From assembly GCA_903905655.1 (NCBI GenBank), contig CAIVHG010000021.1:1-60300 (forward strand): 60,300 bases of DNA, in the 5' to 3' direction. Shown here in pieces: positions 33,977-42,324 of this stretch (position 1 is its first letter; every line of letters begins with the position of its first letter). The translations under genes were made by a program, and so were the position numbers. The notes beneath the pieces were generated by a model that saw only the letters and a program-made list of their open reading frames with translations, was not told where the DNA came from and did not search any database. This stretch comes from an uncultured beta proteobacterium. Its GTDB lineage: Bacteria > Pseudomonadota > Gammaproteobacteria > Burkholderiales > SG8-41.

Positions 33977-35629
33977 ATGAAGGTCTATCAAAGGTTGGCT
34001 GCCGCATTCGTGGCGGAAGGCGCGACCCACGTGTTCGGCCTGATGGGCGACGGCAACATGTGCTGGATCGACGAGCTCGACACGCTCGGCGTGAAGATGC
34101 TCGAAGTGCGCCACGAGGGCGTAGGCCTCGGCATGGCGGACGGTTGGGCGCGGGCGACGCACACTCCCGGCATTTGCACCACGACCTGCGGCCCGGGCGT
34201 CACCCAATTGGCGACGGCGCTGGTCACCGCGAGCCGCGCCGCATCGTCGATCGTCGCCTTCGTCGGCGAATTCCCCACCAACGACGACGCATACCACCAG
34301 CGCCTCGACCAGGAGAGCTTCGCCGCCGGCTGCGAAACGGGCTTCGTGCGGCTCACCTCGCCCGACGCCACCGACGACGTGGTGCGCAAGGCATTTTTCC
34401 TGGCGCGCACCGAGTCGCGCCCGATCATGCTGAGCTGTCCGATCGACATCCAGGAAATGGACTTCGAGAACGACGAGCCTTATGTGCCGTCTACCGCCTT
34501 CATGCAGCAGCGGCCGCTGGTGCCCCACCCCGATGGCATCGCGCAGGCAGCCGAGATTATCGCGGCCAGCCACAAGCCAGTGATCATCCTGGGGCGCGGC
34601 GCGCTGTGGTCGGGCGCCGGAGACGTCGCCCTCAAGCTCGGCAAACGCATCGGCGCGCTGATCGCGACCACGCTGCGCGAAAAGAACTGGCTCGCCGACG
34701 CCGAGTTCCACGTGGGTATTTCCGGCAACTACGCGACGCGCAGCGCCATGGCGCTCTTCCAGGAGGCCGACTGCGTGATCGCGGTCGGCGCGAGCATGAA
34801 CCAGCACACGACCATGGCGGGCCTGCTCTATCCCAATGCCCGCATCGTGCACATGGACGCCAAGGCGGGCATCATCATGGGCGGCGGACGCCCCGCCGAC
34901 TGCTACGTGCAGACCGACGCGCGCCTGGGCCTGGAAGCGCTGGAAGGCGCGCTCGCCAAGCGCTCGGTGCAGGCTACCGGCTTCCGCACGGCCGAGACCA
35001 AGAAGCGGCTGCTCAACCACTACGCCGACCCCGCGGAGTTCCCCATCGAAGAGGGCCACCTCGACCCGCGTGAAGTATGCATGGCGCTCGACGAAATCGT
35101 GCCCTCCGACATCGCGCTCATCACCGGCAGCGGCACGGCCGCGTCGGGATTTTCGACCGTGCTGTGCAATCGCCCGCGCCCCTACGTGCTCAATGCCCAG
35201 TTCTTCGGCTGCATCGGGCAGATGTTCCCCGCCGCGATGGGCGCGGTGGTGGCCAAGGGCAACCAGCCGGCGTTCCTGATCGACGGCGACGCGAGCTTTC
35301 TGATGCACCTCGCAGACTTCGATACCGCGGTCCGCTATGAGATGCCGCTGCTGGTAGTGGTCCTCAACGACCAGGCGCTGGGCGCAGAATTCCATAAGCT
35401 GAACGCGCACAAGATGAAAGCAGAGCTCTCGACCATACGCACGCCGGACCTGGGCGCAGTCGGTGTGGCCCTCGGCGGCAAGGGGCGGCTCGTGCGCACC
35501 ATCGAGGACTTACGCGCAGCCGTCGCCGAATGGATCGCCAAGCCGTGCCCGATGATCATCGATGCACGCATCTCACGCAATGTCATGAGCCTCAGCTACC
35601 GGCGCGTGCTTTACGCCAAGGACGAATAG
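33977..35629 (+). CDS. Thiamine diphosphate-dependent enzyme, acetolactate synthase-like
   Basis: A 550-residue three-domain ThDP enzyme, a family that decarboxylates or ligates 2-oxo acids. The catalytic Glu is in EVRHEGVGLGMADG near 49. The Mg-ThDP motif runs from IDGDASF near 435 to VLNDQ, about 28 residues on. The central domain (KPVIILGRGA near 198) normally binds FAD or is degenerate. It differs from true acetolactate synthase in lacking a nearby small subunit gene. Benzoylformate-, sulfopyruvate- or oxalyl-CoA-type activities are alternatives. AGGGGG lies ten bases before the ATG. The gene is alone, divergent from cytochrome c and followed by a small acidic ORF. Confidence 0.9.
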   Translation: MKVYQRLAAAFVAEGATHVFGLMGDGNMCWIDELDTLGVKMLEVRHEGVGLGMADGWARATHTPGICTTTCGPGVTQLATALVTASRAASSIVAFVGEFPTNDDAYHQRLDQESFAAGCETGFVRLTSPDATDDVVRKAFFLARTESRPIMLSCPIDIQEMDFENDEPYVPSTAFMQQRPLVPHPDGIAQAAEIIAASHKPVIILGRGALWSGAGDVALKLGKRIGALIATTLREKNWLADAEFHVGISGNYATRSAMALFQEADCVIAVGASMNQHTTMAGLLYPNARIVHMDAKAGIIMGGGRPADCYVQTDARLGLEALEGALAKRSVQATGFRTAETKKRLLNHYADPAEFPIEEGHLDPREVCMALDEIVPSDIALITGSGTAASGFSTVLCNRPRPYVLNAQFFGCIGQMFPAAMGAVVAKGNQPAFLIDGDASFLMHLADFDTAVRYEMPLLVVVLNDQALGAEFHKLNAHKMKAELSTIRTPDLGAVGVALGGKGRLVRTIEDLRAAVAEWIAKPCPMIIDARISRNVMSLSYRRVLYAKDE

Positions 35630-35755
35630 GCCGCTGCCGCGTCGTCCAAGCACCGCGCCAGAAGCCGCAAGTCCGGCTCGCTGCGCTGGTTCGCAAAACG
35701 GTAACAATCTCCTGCTATGGTGCCTGACACACAGGCACATGGCGGGAGATCTGTT

Positions 35756-35887
35756 ATGGAAAGCGATGAGCTCACGCGCTCGAGAATTTTTCGTGTGGTC
35801 TACGACGACGACATCGAGGACGACTGCGACTGCGATTTATTGGAGAGGGACGATACAGATCTCTCTCAAGACGAAAAGATGGCCTGA
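35756..35887 (+). CDS. Small highly acidic protein (43 residues), unrecognised
   Basis: An ATG with GGGAG eight bases upstream opens a 43-codon frame. The product has 16 Asp/Glu, including a DDDIEDDCDCD stretch near residues 17-27, and two Cys spaced C-x-C. It has no signal peptide. It starts after a small hairpin (GTGCCTG-ACACA-CAGGCAC at 35721-35739) and ends 12 bases before the broken VOC gene, so it may be a leader of that gene. No family is recognised. The good ribosome site and strong composition bias favour a real gene, but chance cannot be excluded. Confidence 0.45.
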   Translation: MESDELTRSRIFRVVYDDDIEDDCDCDLLERDDTDLSQDEKMA

Positions 35888-35899
35888 AAGGAAGACACC

Positions 35900-36317
35900 A
35901 TGCAGATTCAACCCTATCTGTTCTTCGACGGGCGCTGCGAGGAAGCGATCGATTTTTACCGCAAGACGCTCGGCGCGAAAGTTGAGATGCTGATGCGCTA
36001 CAAGGAAGGAAAGCCCCGAGCCGCAGCAGCCCGGCATGGTCCCTCCCGGCTCCGGCGACAAAGTGATGCATTCGACGCTGCGCATCGGCGACGCGACGGT
36101 GATGGCCTCCGACGGACACTGCCAGGGCCAGCCGAGCTTCCAGGGATTTTCCCTTTCGCTCAGCGCGGCGAACGCGGCTGAAGCGCAAAAACTCTATGCA
36201 GCGCTCGCCGACGGCGGGCAGGTGCAGATGCCCCTGGGCAAGACCTTCTTCTCACCCTGCTTCGGCATGCTCAGAGACCGCTTCGGCGTATCCTGGATGA
36301 TCATCACGTCACCCTGA
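35900..36317 (+). pseudogene. VOC family (PhnB-like) protein gene with a four-base duplication
   Basis: The reading frame starts MQIQPYLFFDGRCEEAIDFY, typical of PhnB/glyoxalase-fold proteins, and runs to MRYKEG near 36010. The expected continuation (SPEPQQPGMVPPGSGDK, then VMASDGHCQGQPSFQGFS and TFFSPCFGMLRDRFGVSW) is in another frame ending at 36317. The sequence around 36005-36012 reads GAAGGAAAG. Removing one copy of GGAA restores a single frame of 137 codons, the normal family length. The gene is thus broken by a tandem duplication, unless the assembly is wrong. Metal or substrate binding of the intact form is not known. Confidence 0.85.
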
Positions 36318-36509
36318 ATACCGCCGCGCTACGCCATTGCCACGCTGCAATGGCGCTGGCTTGCGCTAAGAATGTCCCCCAGTTAGAATTGCTATCGATG
36401 CCAACGGCATAGGTCGGTTGCGGCTGTTCGAGTCGCGCACCGAGAGCAATAGCCAGGGCATGCACGATCGCCCGGCGCACGATCTTTTTTAGAAGGAGAT
36501 ACATCCATC

Positions 36510-38156
36510 ATGGCCCACCATCAAACGCGTCGCGCCTCTTTCCTATTCACCGCCCTTTGCGCCAGCACGCTCGCCGCCTGCGGCGGCGGAGGCAGCGACT
36601 CTACGACGTCGTCGCTCGATGCAAGCACCGTGTACCCCTCGGGACTGTCGGTGGTTTCTCCGGTGACCATGTCGGTGGGCACCGATACGCTGGCGTCGCT
36701 GCGCGTTTCTCCGTTTGCAATTCTGAAGGAGACGCTGCTGGCTTCACTGCACGGCGATTACAAGTCGGCCGCACGCACCGCCGGCCGGCTGCTGCCTATT
36801 TCCGATGCCTGGGCGGCTACCTATGTTCCGTCGTACATCGCCGCCGCCAACCGCATCAACGCGCTGTTGAATGGAAGCGCGACGGCGCGCGCCACCACGG
36901 TGTTCAATGCCACGCGGTTTCTCTCCTCGGCGGTCGACGCCGGGTGTTACGGTCCGCAGTTACTGTACCAAGGCCATCCAGATGGTACGCCGGCCAACGG
37001 CACGCTGTCGAGCGGAGACCTCGGCATGTGGAGCACCACCGACACCAGCACTGGCCACGTATGCGCCGCTGCGCAGCTCGACGCGCGCATGGACAGCATC
37101 ACCCAACGCACCAGCATGGGACTCATGACGCTCGCCAGCCTGATCAACGTCGCCAGCACCGCCGGCAAGAGCCTGCCCGCGGCGGGCAGCAGCCTCACGT
37201 TGACTTCGGACATGAACAGCACGTTCACCACGATGACGTTCACCAGCGCCACGGTTGCCCAAAGCAGCGCCGGCGTCTGGACCTACACGGTGCAATTTAC
37301 GTTTATCGATGCGAGCCTTCTTTCGCACAATGCCGAAATCAAGCTGACCCACACACCCGGGACGAGCCGCACCAGCTACACTGGGCTACTGACCTATGCC
37401 GTGACCCGCGGTACCGTGAACATGCTCAATTGCCCTGCTATCAGCGGCGGCACGGTCGACGTCGGCACGCTGCAGTACACCCGCAGCGGATCCACTTCCG
37501 TCACCATCGTTCAGCGCGAAGGCAATTATTGCGGCACTGGCACCGCGAGCAACCTCGCCGCCAGCGTGGCAACCCTGAAGTCGGATGGGCAGCTCGATCC
37601 CACCGCCACCTGGAACGGCACCCGCGGCTGGGCCAACAATTTCAACCGCTTCGGTGCGGTATATGATCCGACGACGCTTGCGGGCAACTATGCGCTCGGC
37701 TGGCAGGCTGGCTCCCAGGACGGCAACAGCCGCATCTTCAACATCGGGCTCAACTACAACTCCACGACGACGGTACGCGATGGCGAGGCGTATTTCGGCT
37801 ACGGGACAGACATCACGACCAGCGACGGCAAGATTCAGGGCTTCATCTGCAACTGGGCGGGCCCCGGCAATTCGCACACCCTGAAAGATTTTTACCAGAG
37901 GCAGAACATCAGCTTCAACGACACGACCGGCAAGTGGGGCCTTTCATTGGGAGCGGCGAGTTCCTCCAACATCACCTATGCCCCGACCAACACCTGCATC
38001 AACACCGGCAGCACCTTCCTCTATGACCGCAACCTGAACAGCGTCCTGGGCGACGATACCGTTACCGTGACCACACCCGACCTGCAGGGCAAGGGCACGT
38101 CAGCGACGATACCGCTGGCAATCACTGCCCGCGGCATGGTCACGCCGTCGTTTTGA
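36510..38156 (+). CDS. Secreted lipoprotein of unknown function
   Basis: A 548-residue protein with a lipoprotein signal: TRRASFLFTALCASTLAAC, lipobox LAAC at about residues 21-24, then a flexible GGGGSDSTTSS stretch. It would be anchored to the outer or inner membrane. The mature part is rich in Ser, Thr, Asn and Gly, with few charged residues and six or more scattered Cys (for example DAGCYGP, MLNCPA, NYCGTG, GFICNW, NTCIN), suggesting disulfides and a beta-rich fold. I recognise no family. The ribosome site AGAAGGAG is strong. It stands alone, with a long hairpin after the stop codon. Confidence 0.85.
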   Translation: MAHHQTRRASFLFTALCASTLAACGGGGSDSTTSSLDASTVYPSGLSVVSPVTMSVGTDTLASLRVSPFAILKETLLASLHGDYKSAARTAGRLLPISDAWAATYVPSYIAAANRINALLNGSATARATTVFNATRFLSSAVDAGCYGPQLLYQGHPDGTPANGTLSSGDLGMWSTTDTSTGHVCAAAQLDARMDSITQRTSMGLMTLASLINVASTAGKSLPAAGSSLTLTSDMNSTFTTMTFTSATVAQSSAGVWTYTVQFTFIDASLLSHNAEIKLTHTPGTSRTSYTGLLTYAVTRGTVNMLNCPAISGGTVDVGTLQYTRSGSTSVTIVQREGNYCGTGTASNLAASVATLKSDGQLDPTATWNGTRGWANNFNRFGAVYDPTTLAGNYALGWQAGSQDGNSRIFNIGLNYNSTTTVRDGEAYFGYGTDITTSDGKIQGFICNWAGPGNSHTLKDFYQRQNISFNDTTGKWGLSLGAASSSNITYAPTNTCINTGSTFLYDRNLNSVLGDDTVTVTTPDLQGKGTSATIPLAITARGMVTPSF

Positions 38157-38162
38157 TTGTGA

Positions 38163-38190
38163 CGCGGGACCGCAGCACTGCGGTCCCGCG
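38163..38190. terminator. Strong hairpin between convergent genes
   Basis: CGCGGGACCGCAG (38163-38175) and its exact complement (38178-38190) are separated by only CA. The stem is GC-rich and sits between the lipoprotein gene and a convergent Bug gene. No T run follows on either side, so it may slow polymerase or protect RNA ends rather than act as a classic terminator. Confidence 0.5.
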
Positions 38191-38222
38191 ATGCGCGTTG
38201 AACTTAGAGAAAGGCGCGGCCA

Positions 38223-39179
38223 CTACTCGTGTATGCCGTTGCTCTTGATGAGCGCGCCCCACTTCGACATCTCCGTCTTGATGGCGGCGGCGAGCTGCTC
38301 TGATGAGCTGCCCACCGGCTCGACGCCGGCCTTCATCAGCCGCTCCCTCACATCCGGCAGATTGAGGACGCGCACGAATTCCTGATTCAGCCGCCTGACG
38401 ATCGCCTCAGGCGTTTTCGCCGGCACATACACTGCCTGTATCGAGATCGATTCGTAACCTGGCACGGCCTCCGCGACCGCCGGCAACCCCGGGAGCAGCG
38501 GCGAAGGCTGTGCGCTCGTGACCGCCAGCGCCCGCAGGCGGCCCGCTTTCACGTGCTCGTTCACCGCGCCCGCGGTGGGAAACATGAGCTGCACCTGGCC
38601 GCCAAGCAGTGCCGTCACCGCGGGACCGCTGCCGCGGTAAGGAATAACCACGATGTTGACACGCGCCACGGCATTGAAGAGCTCTCCCGTCAGATGCTGC
38701 GGCGTTCCTATGGGACCTGAAGAATAGTTGAGTTCGCCCGGCCGCGCTTTGGCGAGCGCGACCAGTTCCCGGGTCGACTTCACCGGCAGCGACGGATGCA
38801 CCACCAACAGGTTCGGCTGCCTGATCGCCAGCGTGACCGGCGAGAAATCCGCGACCAGATCATAGGGAACATTTTTGCGCAGAAACTGCGAGAGCCAGAG
38901 CGTGGTGCCGCCTAGGATCATCGTGTAACCGTCGGGCGCGGCTTTGGCCACCAGCTCTCCCGCGATCGCGGCGCCGCGATTGTCGACGAGCACCTGTTGC
39001 CCGAGCGCCTCCGACAGTCCGGGCACCATCAGGCGCGCCGCAAAATCGTTGCCGCCTCCGGCCTCGGAAGTGACGATGCGGATCGGCCTGGCCGGATAGG
39101 TCTGAGCGCATGCTGCGTTCGCGCCCATGACGATGAAACCCAAAACACACAACTTGAGAGTCAGATGCAATCTGCACAT
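38223..39179 (-). CDS. Bug/TctC-family periplasmic solute receptor (GGGND subgroup)
   Basis: A 318-residue secreted receptor. The signal peptide is LKLCVLGFIVMGANAACA with cleavage before QTYP at about residue 26. The loop IVTSEAGGGND is nearly the same as in the receptor at 10372, and the C terminus reads KSNGIHE. VDNRGAAIAGELVAKAAPDG near 65 and PIGTPQHLTGELF near 158 fit the fold. GGAGGC precedes ATG 39179. It diverges from the MmgE/PrpD gene at 39518 and is the only gene on its strand here, so any partner enzyme must be across the divergent promoter. Confidence 0.93.
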   Translation of the reverse strand: MCRLHLTLKLCVLGFIVMGANAACAQTYPARPIRIVTSEAGGGNDFAARLMVPGLSEALGQQVLVDNRGAAIAGELVAKAAPDGYTMILGGTTLWLSQFLRKNVPYDLVADFSPVTLAIRQPNLLVVHPSLPVKSTRELVALAKARPGELNYSSGPIGTPQHLTGELFNAVARVNIVVIPYRGSGPAVTALLGGQVQLMFPTAGAVNEHVKAGRLRALAVTSAQPSPLLPGLPAVAEAVPGYESISIQAVYVPAKTPEAIVRRLNQEFVRVLNLPDVRERLMKAGVEPVGSSSEQLAAAIKTEMSKWGALIKSNGIHE

Positions 39180-39517
39180 ATCGCCTCCATCGCCAAACCG
39201 CAAATCGATGCTACTCCAACTCGCGCCGGAGATAAAGAGAAGGCGCGCTCTGCACAAGGAAGCGGGACTTGATTTTATGCTATGCTGATGCAGTCATAAG
39301 ACGACCGTACAACTGGTCGCGCCCGAGGCGTCAGCAGCGATCAGCGCAGCGCGCATTCCGGATCTGCCGAGCAGTTGCGTTGCGACACTGCTCCATCACC
39401 ACATCGATGATGCGCTGATGCGCCTCTAGTCAGCGGCCGGAGTCGCGCGCCGACTGTGCATTCAGCGATTGCAAAGAACCGGATCGATTTGGAACCATCA
39501 CCTACAGGAGACCACGA
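39180..39517. other. Divergent intergenic region of Bug and MmgE/PrpD genes
   Basis: No intact gene. On the minus strand 39331-39429 a 33-codon frame reads LEAHQRIIDVVMEQ and RQIRNA, slightly like the last helices of a GntR-type FCD domain, but too short to trust. The region should carry promoters for both flanking genes. Confidence 0.35.
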
Positions 39518-40885
39518 ATGAGCGCATCCAGCAGCGCAAGCATCACCCAACGGCTTGCGGATTTCAGCGTCAATCTCAAATACGATTCCCTGCCGCCCGC
39601 AGTGATCGCTGCAGCGAAGAACGCAATCCTCGACACGCTGGGGGTCGCGCTCGCCGGAACCACCGAGGAAGGCACGCAGATGCTGCTGCGTTCATCGACC
39701 AGCGCGCCGGGCTCGGGCAGCGCGACCATCCTGGGCTCGCGCATGCCGGCCACGCCGACGGTTGCGGCGCTGATCAATACCTATGCCGCCCACGTGCTCG
39801 ACTATGACGACACGCAGCACAATTCCGCCACGCACACGAGCGCTCCGGTCGTCCCCGCTGCGCTCGCCTGCGCAGAAACGCAGCACCGCAACGGCAAGGA
39901 TCTGATCGCCGCGTACGTCGCCGGCTTCGAAATCGGAACCTGGCTCTCGCGCGTCGCGGGCTTTGGCAACAACCTCATGAAGCGTGGATTCCCGCCGAGC
40001 GGCGTGACCGGCGTCATCGGCGCAGCGGCCGCCGCAGGCAAGCTGATCGGCCTGAACGCGCTGCAGACCAAACGCAGTTTCGGCATCGCGACCTGCCATG
40101 CCGCAGGCACCAAGCTGGCGTTCGGAACCATGGCCAAAGCGCAGAACCTCGCCAACGGATCTCAGAACGGCGTGCTCTCGGCGCTGCTCGCGCGCGAAGG
40201 GTTCATCGGCCCGGACAACGTCCTGGACGGCGAACTGAACCTGTTTACGCAATTCGGCGGGCACACCGACGCGGATGAACTGTTCCGCAATCTTGGCCAT
40301 CAATTCGAGCTCACGGAAAACACGCTCAAGATCTACGCCTGCGCCGGCTGGCGCAACCCGATCGTCGACGCGTCGCGCCTGCTCGCCGAAACTCACGCGC
40401 TCAAAACTCAGGACGTTGACAGGATGGAAGTGCGCGTGTGCATGCACGTCACGGGCCTGCCCAACTACCCGGAGCCGCGCACGGGTCTGGAAGGAAAATT
40501 CAGCGCCCAATATGCGGCGGCCGTCGGATTCACCGACCGTGCCGGAGGCGTCGCCCAGTTCAGCGACCAGCGCGTGGCCGACCCCGAACTCGCGGCCCTG
40601 ACGCGCCGGGTCACACTCGTCGGCGACGAAGCGATGGGGTCCTTTCAGACCCGCGTGACCATCCACACCAAGGACGGGCGCGAGTTCTCCCATTTCATCC
40701 CCATCCAGAAGGGCAAGCACTCGAACCCCATGAACTGGGAAGAGCTCGCTGCCAAGTTTCGCGCCAATGCGCAGGCGGTGCTGCCGCAGGCGCAGGTGGA
40801 TGCGCTCATTACGATGGTTCGCGACCTCGATAAATTGGACGACGTTGCCAAGCTCACCCGACTGTGCCTGCCAGCGAAGCCATAA
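39518..40885 (+). CDS. MmgE/PrpD family protein
   Basis: A 455-residue cytoplasmic protein of the 2-methylcitrate dehydratase/iminodisuccinate epimerase/cis-aconitate decarboxylase superfamily. The helical domain contains SLPPAVIAAAKNAILDTLGVALAG near 25 and the conserved HVLDYDDTQHNSATHTSAPVV near 90. The lid domain follows from about 270 (KIYACAGWRNPIVDA near 272). Enzymes of this type add or remove water or CO2 from tricarboxylate-like acids. The gene has AGGAG before its ATG and is followed by a hairpin terminator, then a Bug receptor and a flavoprotein on the same strand. A second, distant paralogue lies at 56448. Confidence 0.92.
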   Translation: MSASSSASITQRLADFSVNLKYDSLPPAVIAAAKNAILDTLGVALAGTTEEGTQMLLRSSTSAPGSGSATILGSRMPATPTVAALINTYAAHVLDYDDTQHNSATHTSAPVVPAALACAETQHRNGKDLIAAYVAGFEIGTWLSRVAGFGNNLMKRGFPPSGVTGVIGAAAAAGKLIGLNALQTKRSFGIATCHAAGTKLAFGTMAKAQNLANGSQNGVLSALLAREGFIGPDNVLDGELNLFTQFGGHTDADELFRNLGHQFELTENTLKIYACAGWRNPIVDASRLLAETHALKTQDVDRMEVRVCMHVTGLPNYPEPRTGLEGKFSAQYAAAVGFTDRAGGVAQFSDQRVADPELAALTRRVTLVGDEAMGSFQTRVTIHTKDGREFSHFIPIQKGKHSNPMNWEELAAKFRANAQAVLPQAQVDALITMVRDLDKLDDVAKLTRLCLPAKP

Positions 40886-40971
40886 ACGATAGACCGTGCA
40901 GCGTGTGGAAGTTGATCGGAGGTTCCCTTAGACCAACCTAACCCACTCTTTCATATACCAACCCGTATATC

Positions 40972-40996
40972 AAGGGGCACTTCGACTTGCCCCTTT
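40972..40996 (+). terminator. Hairpin terminator after the MmgE/PrpD gene
   Basis: AAGGGGCA and TGCCCCTT form an eight-base stem with an eight-base loop, followed by TTAG. An additional short inverted repeat (ATATAC / GTATAT) lies just upstream at about 40954-40970. Confidence 0.5.
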
Positions 40997-41172
40997 AGCC
41001 ACACCGTTCATTTGGCGGAAAGTCCGATTGCTGATGCTCCAATCGCGCGCAAACCCACCTATTCCATTCGCAGCCAGGCGCGAAAAATTTGTGCTCGCCT
41101 GCCCGGATGTGCCGGGATAAGATAGCGCCGCAGAGGCGCCAGGATGAGCGCCAATCACTACAGGAGAATGAC

Positions 41173-42171
41173 ATGATGCGTCTCGCTGGTCTTGCGAAAA
41201 CATTGTTGTTGCTCGGAGCAGCGGGATGCGCGGTGCCGGCGCAGGCGCAGGCGCCAGTGCCAGTGCCAGCGCAGTACCCAAACCGGTCGATCCGGATGAT
41301 CGTGCCGTTCGCCCCGGGCGGGTCGGCGGATCTGGTGGCACGCGTGCTGGCGAAAACCATCGGCGAGCAGATGGGCCAGAACATGGTCATCGACAACCGC
41401 GGCGGCGCCAATGGCTATATCGGCGCCGACATGGCCGCGAAGGCCTCGCCTGACGGCTACACGGTCCTCTACAACACCTCGATCATGATCTTCAGCCGCC
41501 ACATCGAATCCAAGCTCAACCACGACCTATTCAGGGATTTCGAGCCGATCGCGCTGACGGCGACGGTGCCGCAGATCCTCATCGTGCCTCCCGCGTTTCC
41601 GGCGAAGAACCTTAAGGAATTTATCGAGCACGTGCGCGCGAATCCCGGAAAGCTCAACTACGCCTCGATCGGCAGCACGAACATCGCCTCGCTCACCACG
41701 CTGCTGTTCCTGAACATACACAAGCTGAGCGCGCAACTCGTCCCTTATAACGCGAGCGGTACCGCGTACCTGGATCTGGTGGGCGGCCGCATGGATTTCT
41801 ATTTCGGGACGGTGGCCGCGGCGGCGCCCTTCGTGAAGGACAACCGGCTGCGCGGGATCGCCGTGACCAGCCTGCAGCGCACCAAGGTATTGCCGGACGT
41901 GCCCACCCTCGATGAATCGGGCATGCCGAAGTTCGAAGCCACCGCCTGGCAGGGAATGCTGACCTCCGCCAAGACGCCTGCCGCCATCGTCAACCGGATC
42001 AATGCCGAGATCATTAAGGCGCTGAAGAACCCCGAGCTGCAACGGCAGTTCGAAGCGCAGGGCACGCTGCCCCTGGGATCCACGCCCAAGGAATACGGCG
42101 AGTACCTGAGGCGCGAAGACGAGCGCTGGGGAAAAATCATCAGCGACGCGCATCTCAAGCCGGGGTCGTAA
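41173..42171 (+). CDS. Bug/TctC-family periplasmic solute receptor
   Basis: A 332-residue secreted receptor. The signal peptide is RLAGLAKTLLLLGAAGCAVPAQA, followed by a repetitive QAPVPVPAQ linker before YPNRSIRMIVPFAPGGSAD, the classic Bug ligand loop. IDNRGGANGYIGADMAAKAS lies near 78 and SLTTLLFLNIH replaces the usual HLAGELF region near 180. GGAGA precedes two adjacent ATGs. The flavoprotein gene follows at 153 bases on the same strand. The receptor belongs to the more common Bug branch and is not close to the GGG-x-D subgroup. Confidence 0.92.
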   Translation: MMRLAGLAKTLLLLGAAGCAVPAQAQAPVPVPAQYPNRSIRMIVPFAPGGSADLVARVLAKTIGEQMGQNMVIDNRGGANGYIGADMAAKASPDGYTVLYNTSIMIFSRHIESKLNHDLFRDFEPIALTATVPQILIVPPAFPAKNLKEFIEHVRANPGKLNYASIGSTNIASLTTLLFLNIHKLSAQLVPYNASGTAYLDLVGGRMDFYFGTVAAAAPFVKDNRLRGIAVTSLQRTKVLPDVPTLDESGMPKFEATAWQGMLTSAKTPAAIVNRINAEIIKALKNPELQRQFEAQGTLPLGSTPKEYGEYLRREDERWGKIISDAHLKPGS

Positions 42172-42324
42172 CGTAACGGTCGCGGTAGCACTCCGCACTC
42201 AATCACCAGGCGGCGCCGCATCGCATGCGCATCGCGAAATTCAGATGATGACGCTGACGATGTACATTTAAAATTCGGTTTAGCTCACCGGCTGCAGAGA
42301 TACCGGCATGGGAGACGGCAAAAC

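Noticed and set aside
36490-36512. Leader AGAAGGAGATACATCC before the lipoprotein resembles expression-vector ribosome sites
   Set aside because: A strong natural Shine-Dalgarno sequence explains it; surrounding sequence shows no vector features.
39331-39429. Possible GntR FCD-domain remnant (LEAHQRIIDVVMEQ)
   Set aside because: Only 33 codons with weak resemblance; cannot be told from chance.
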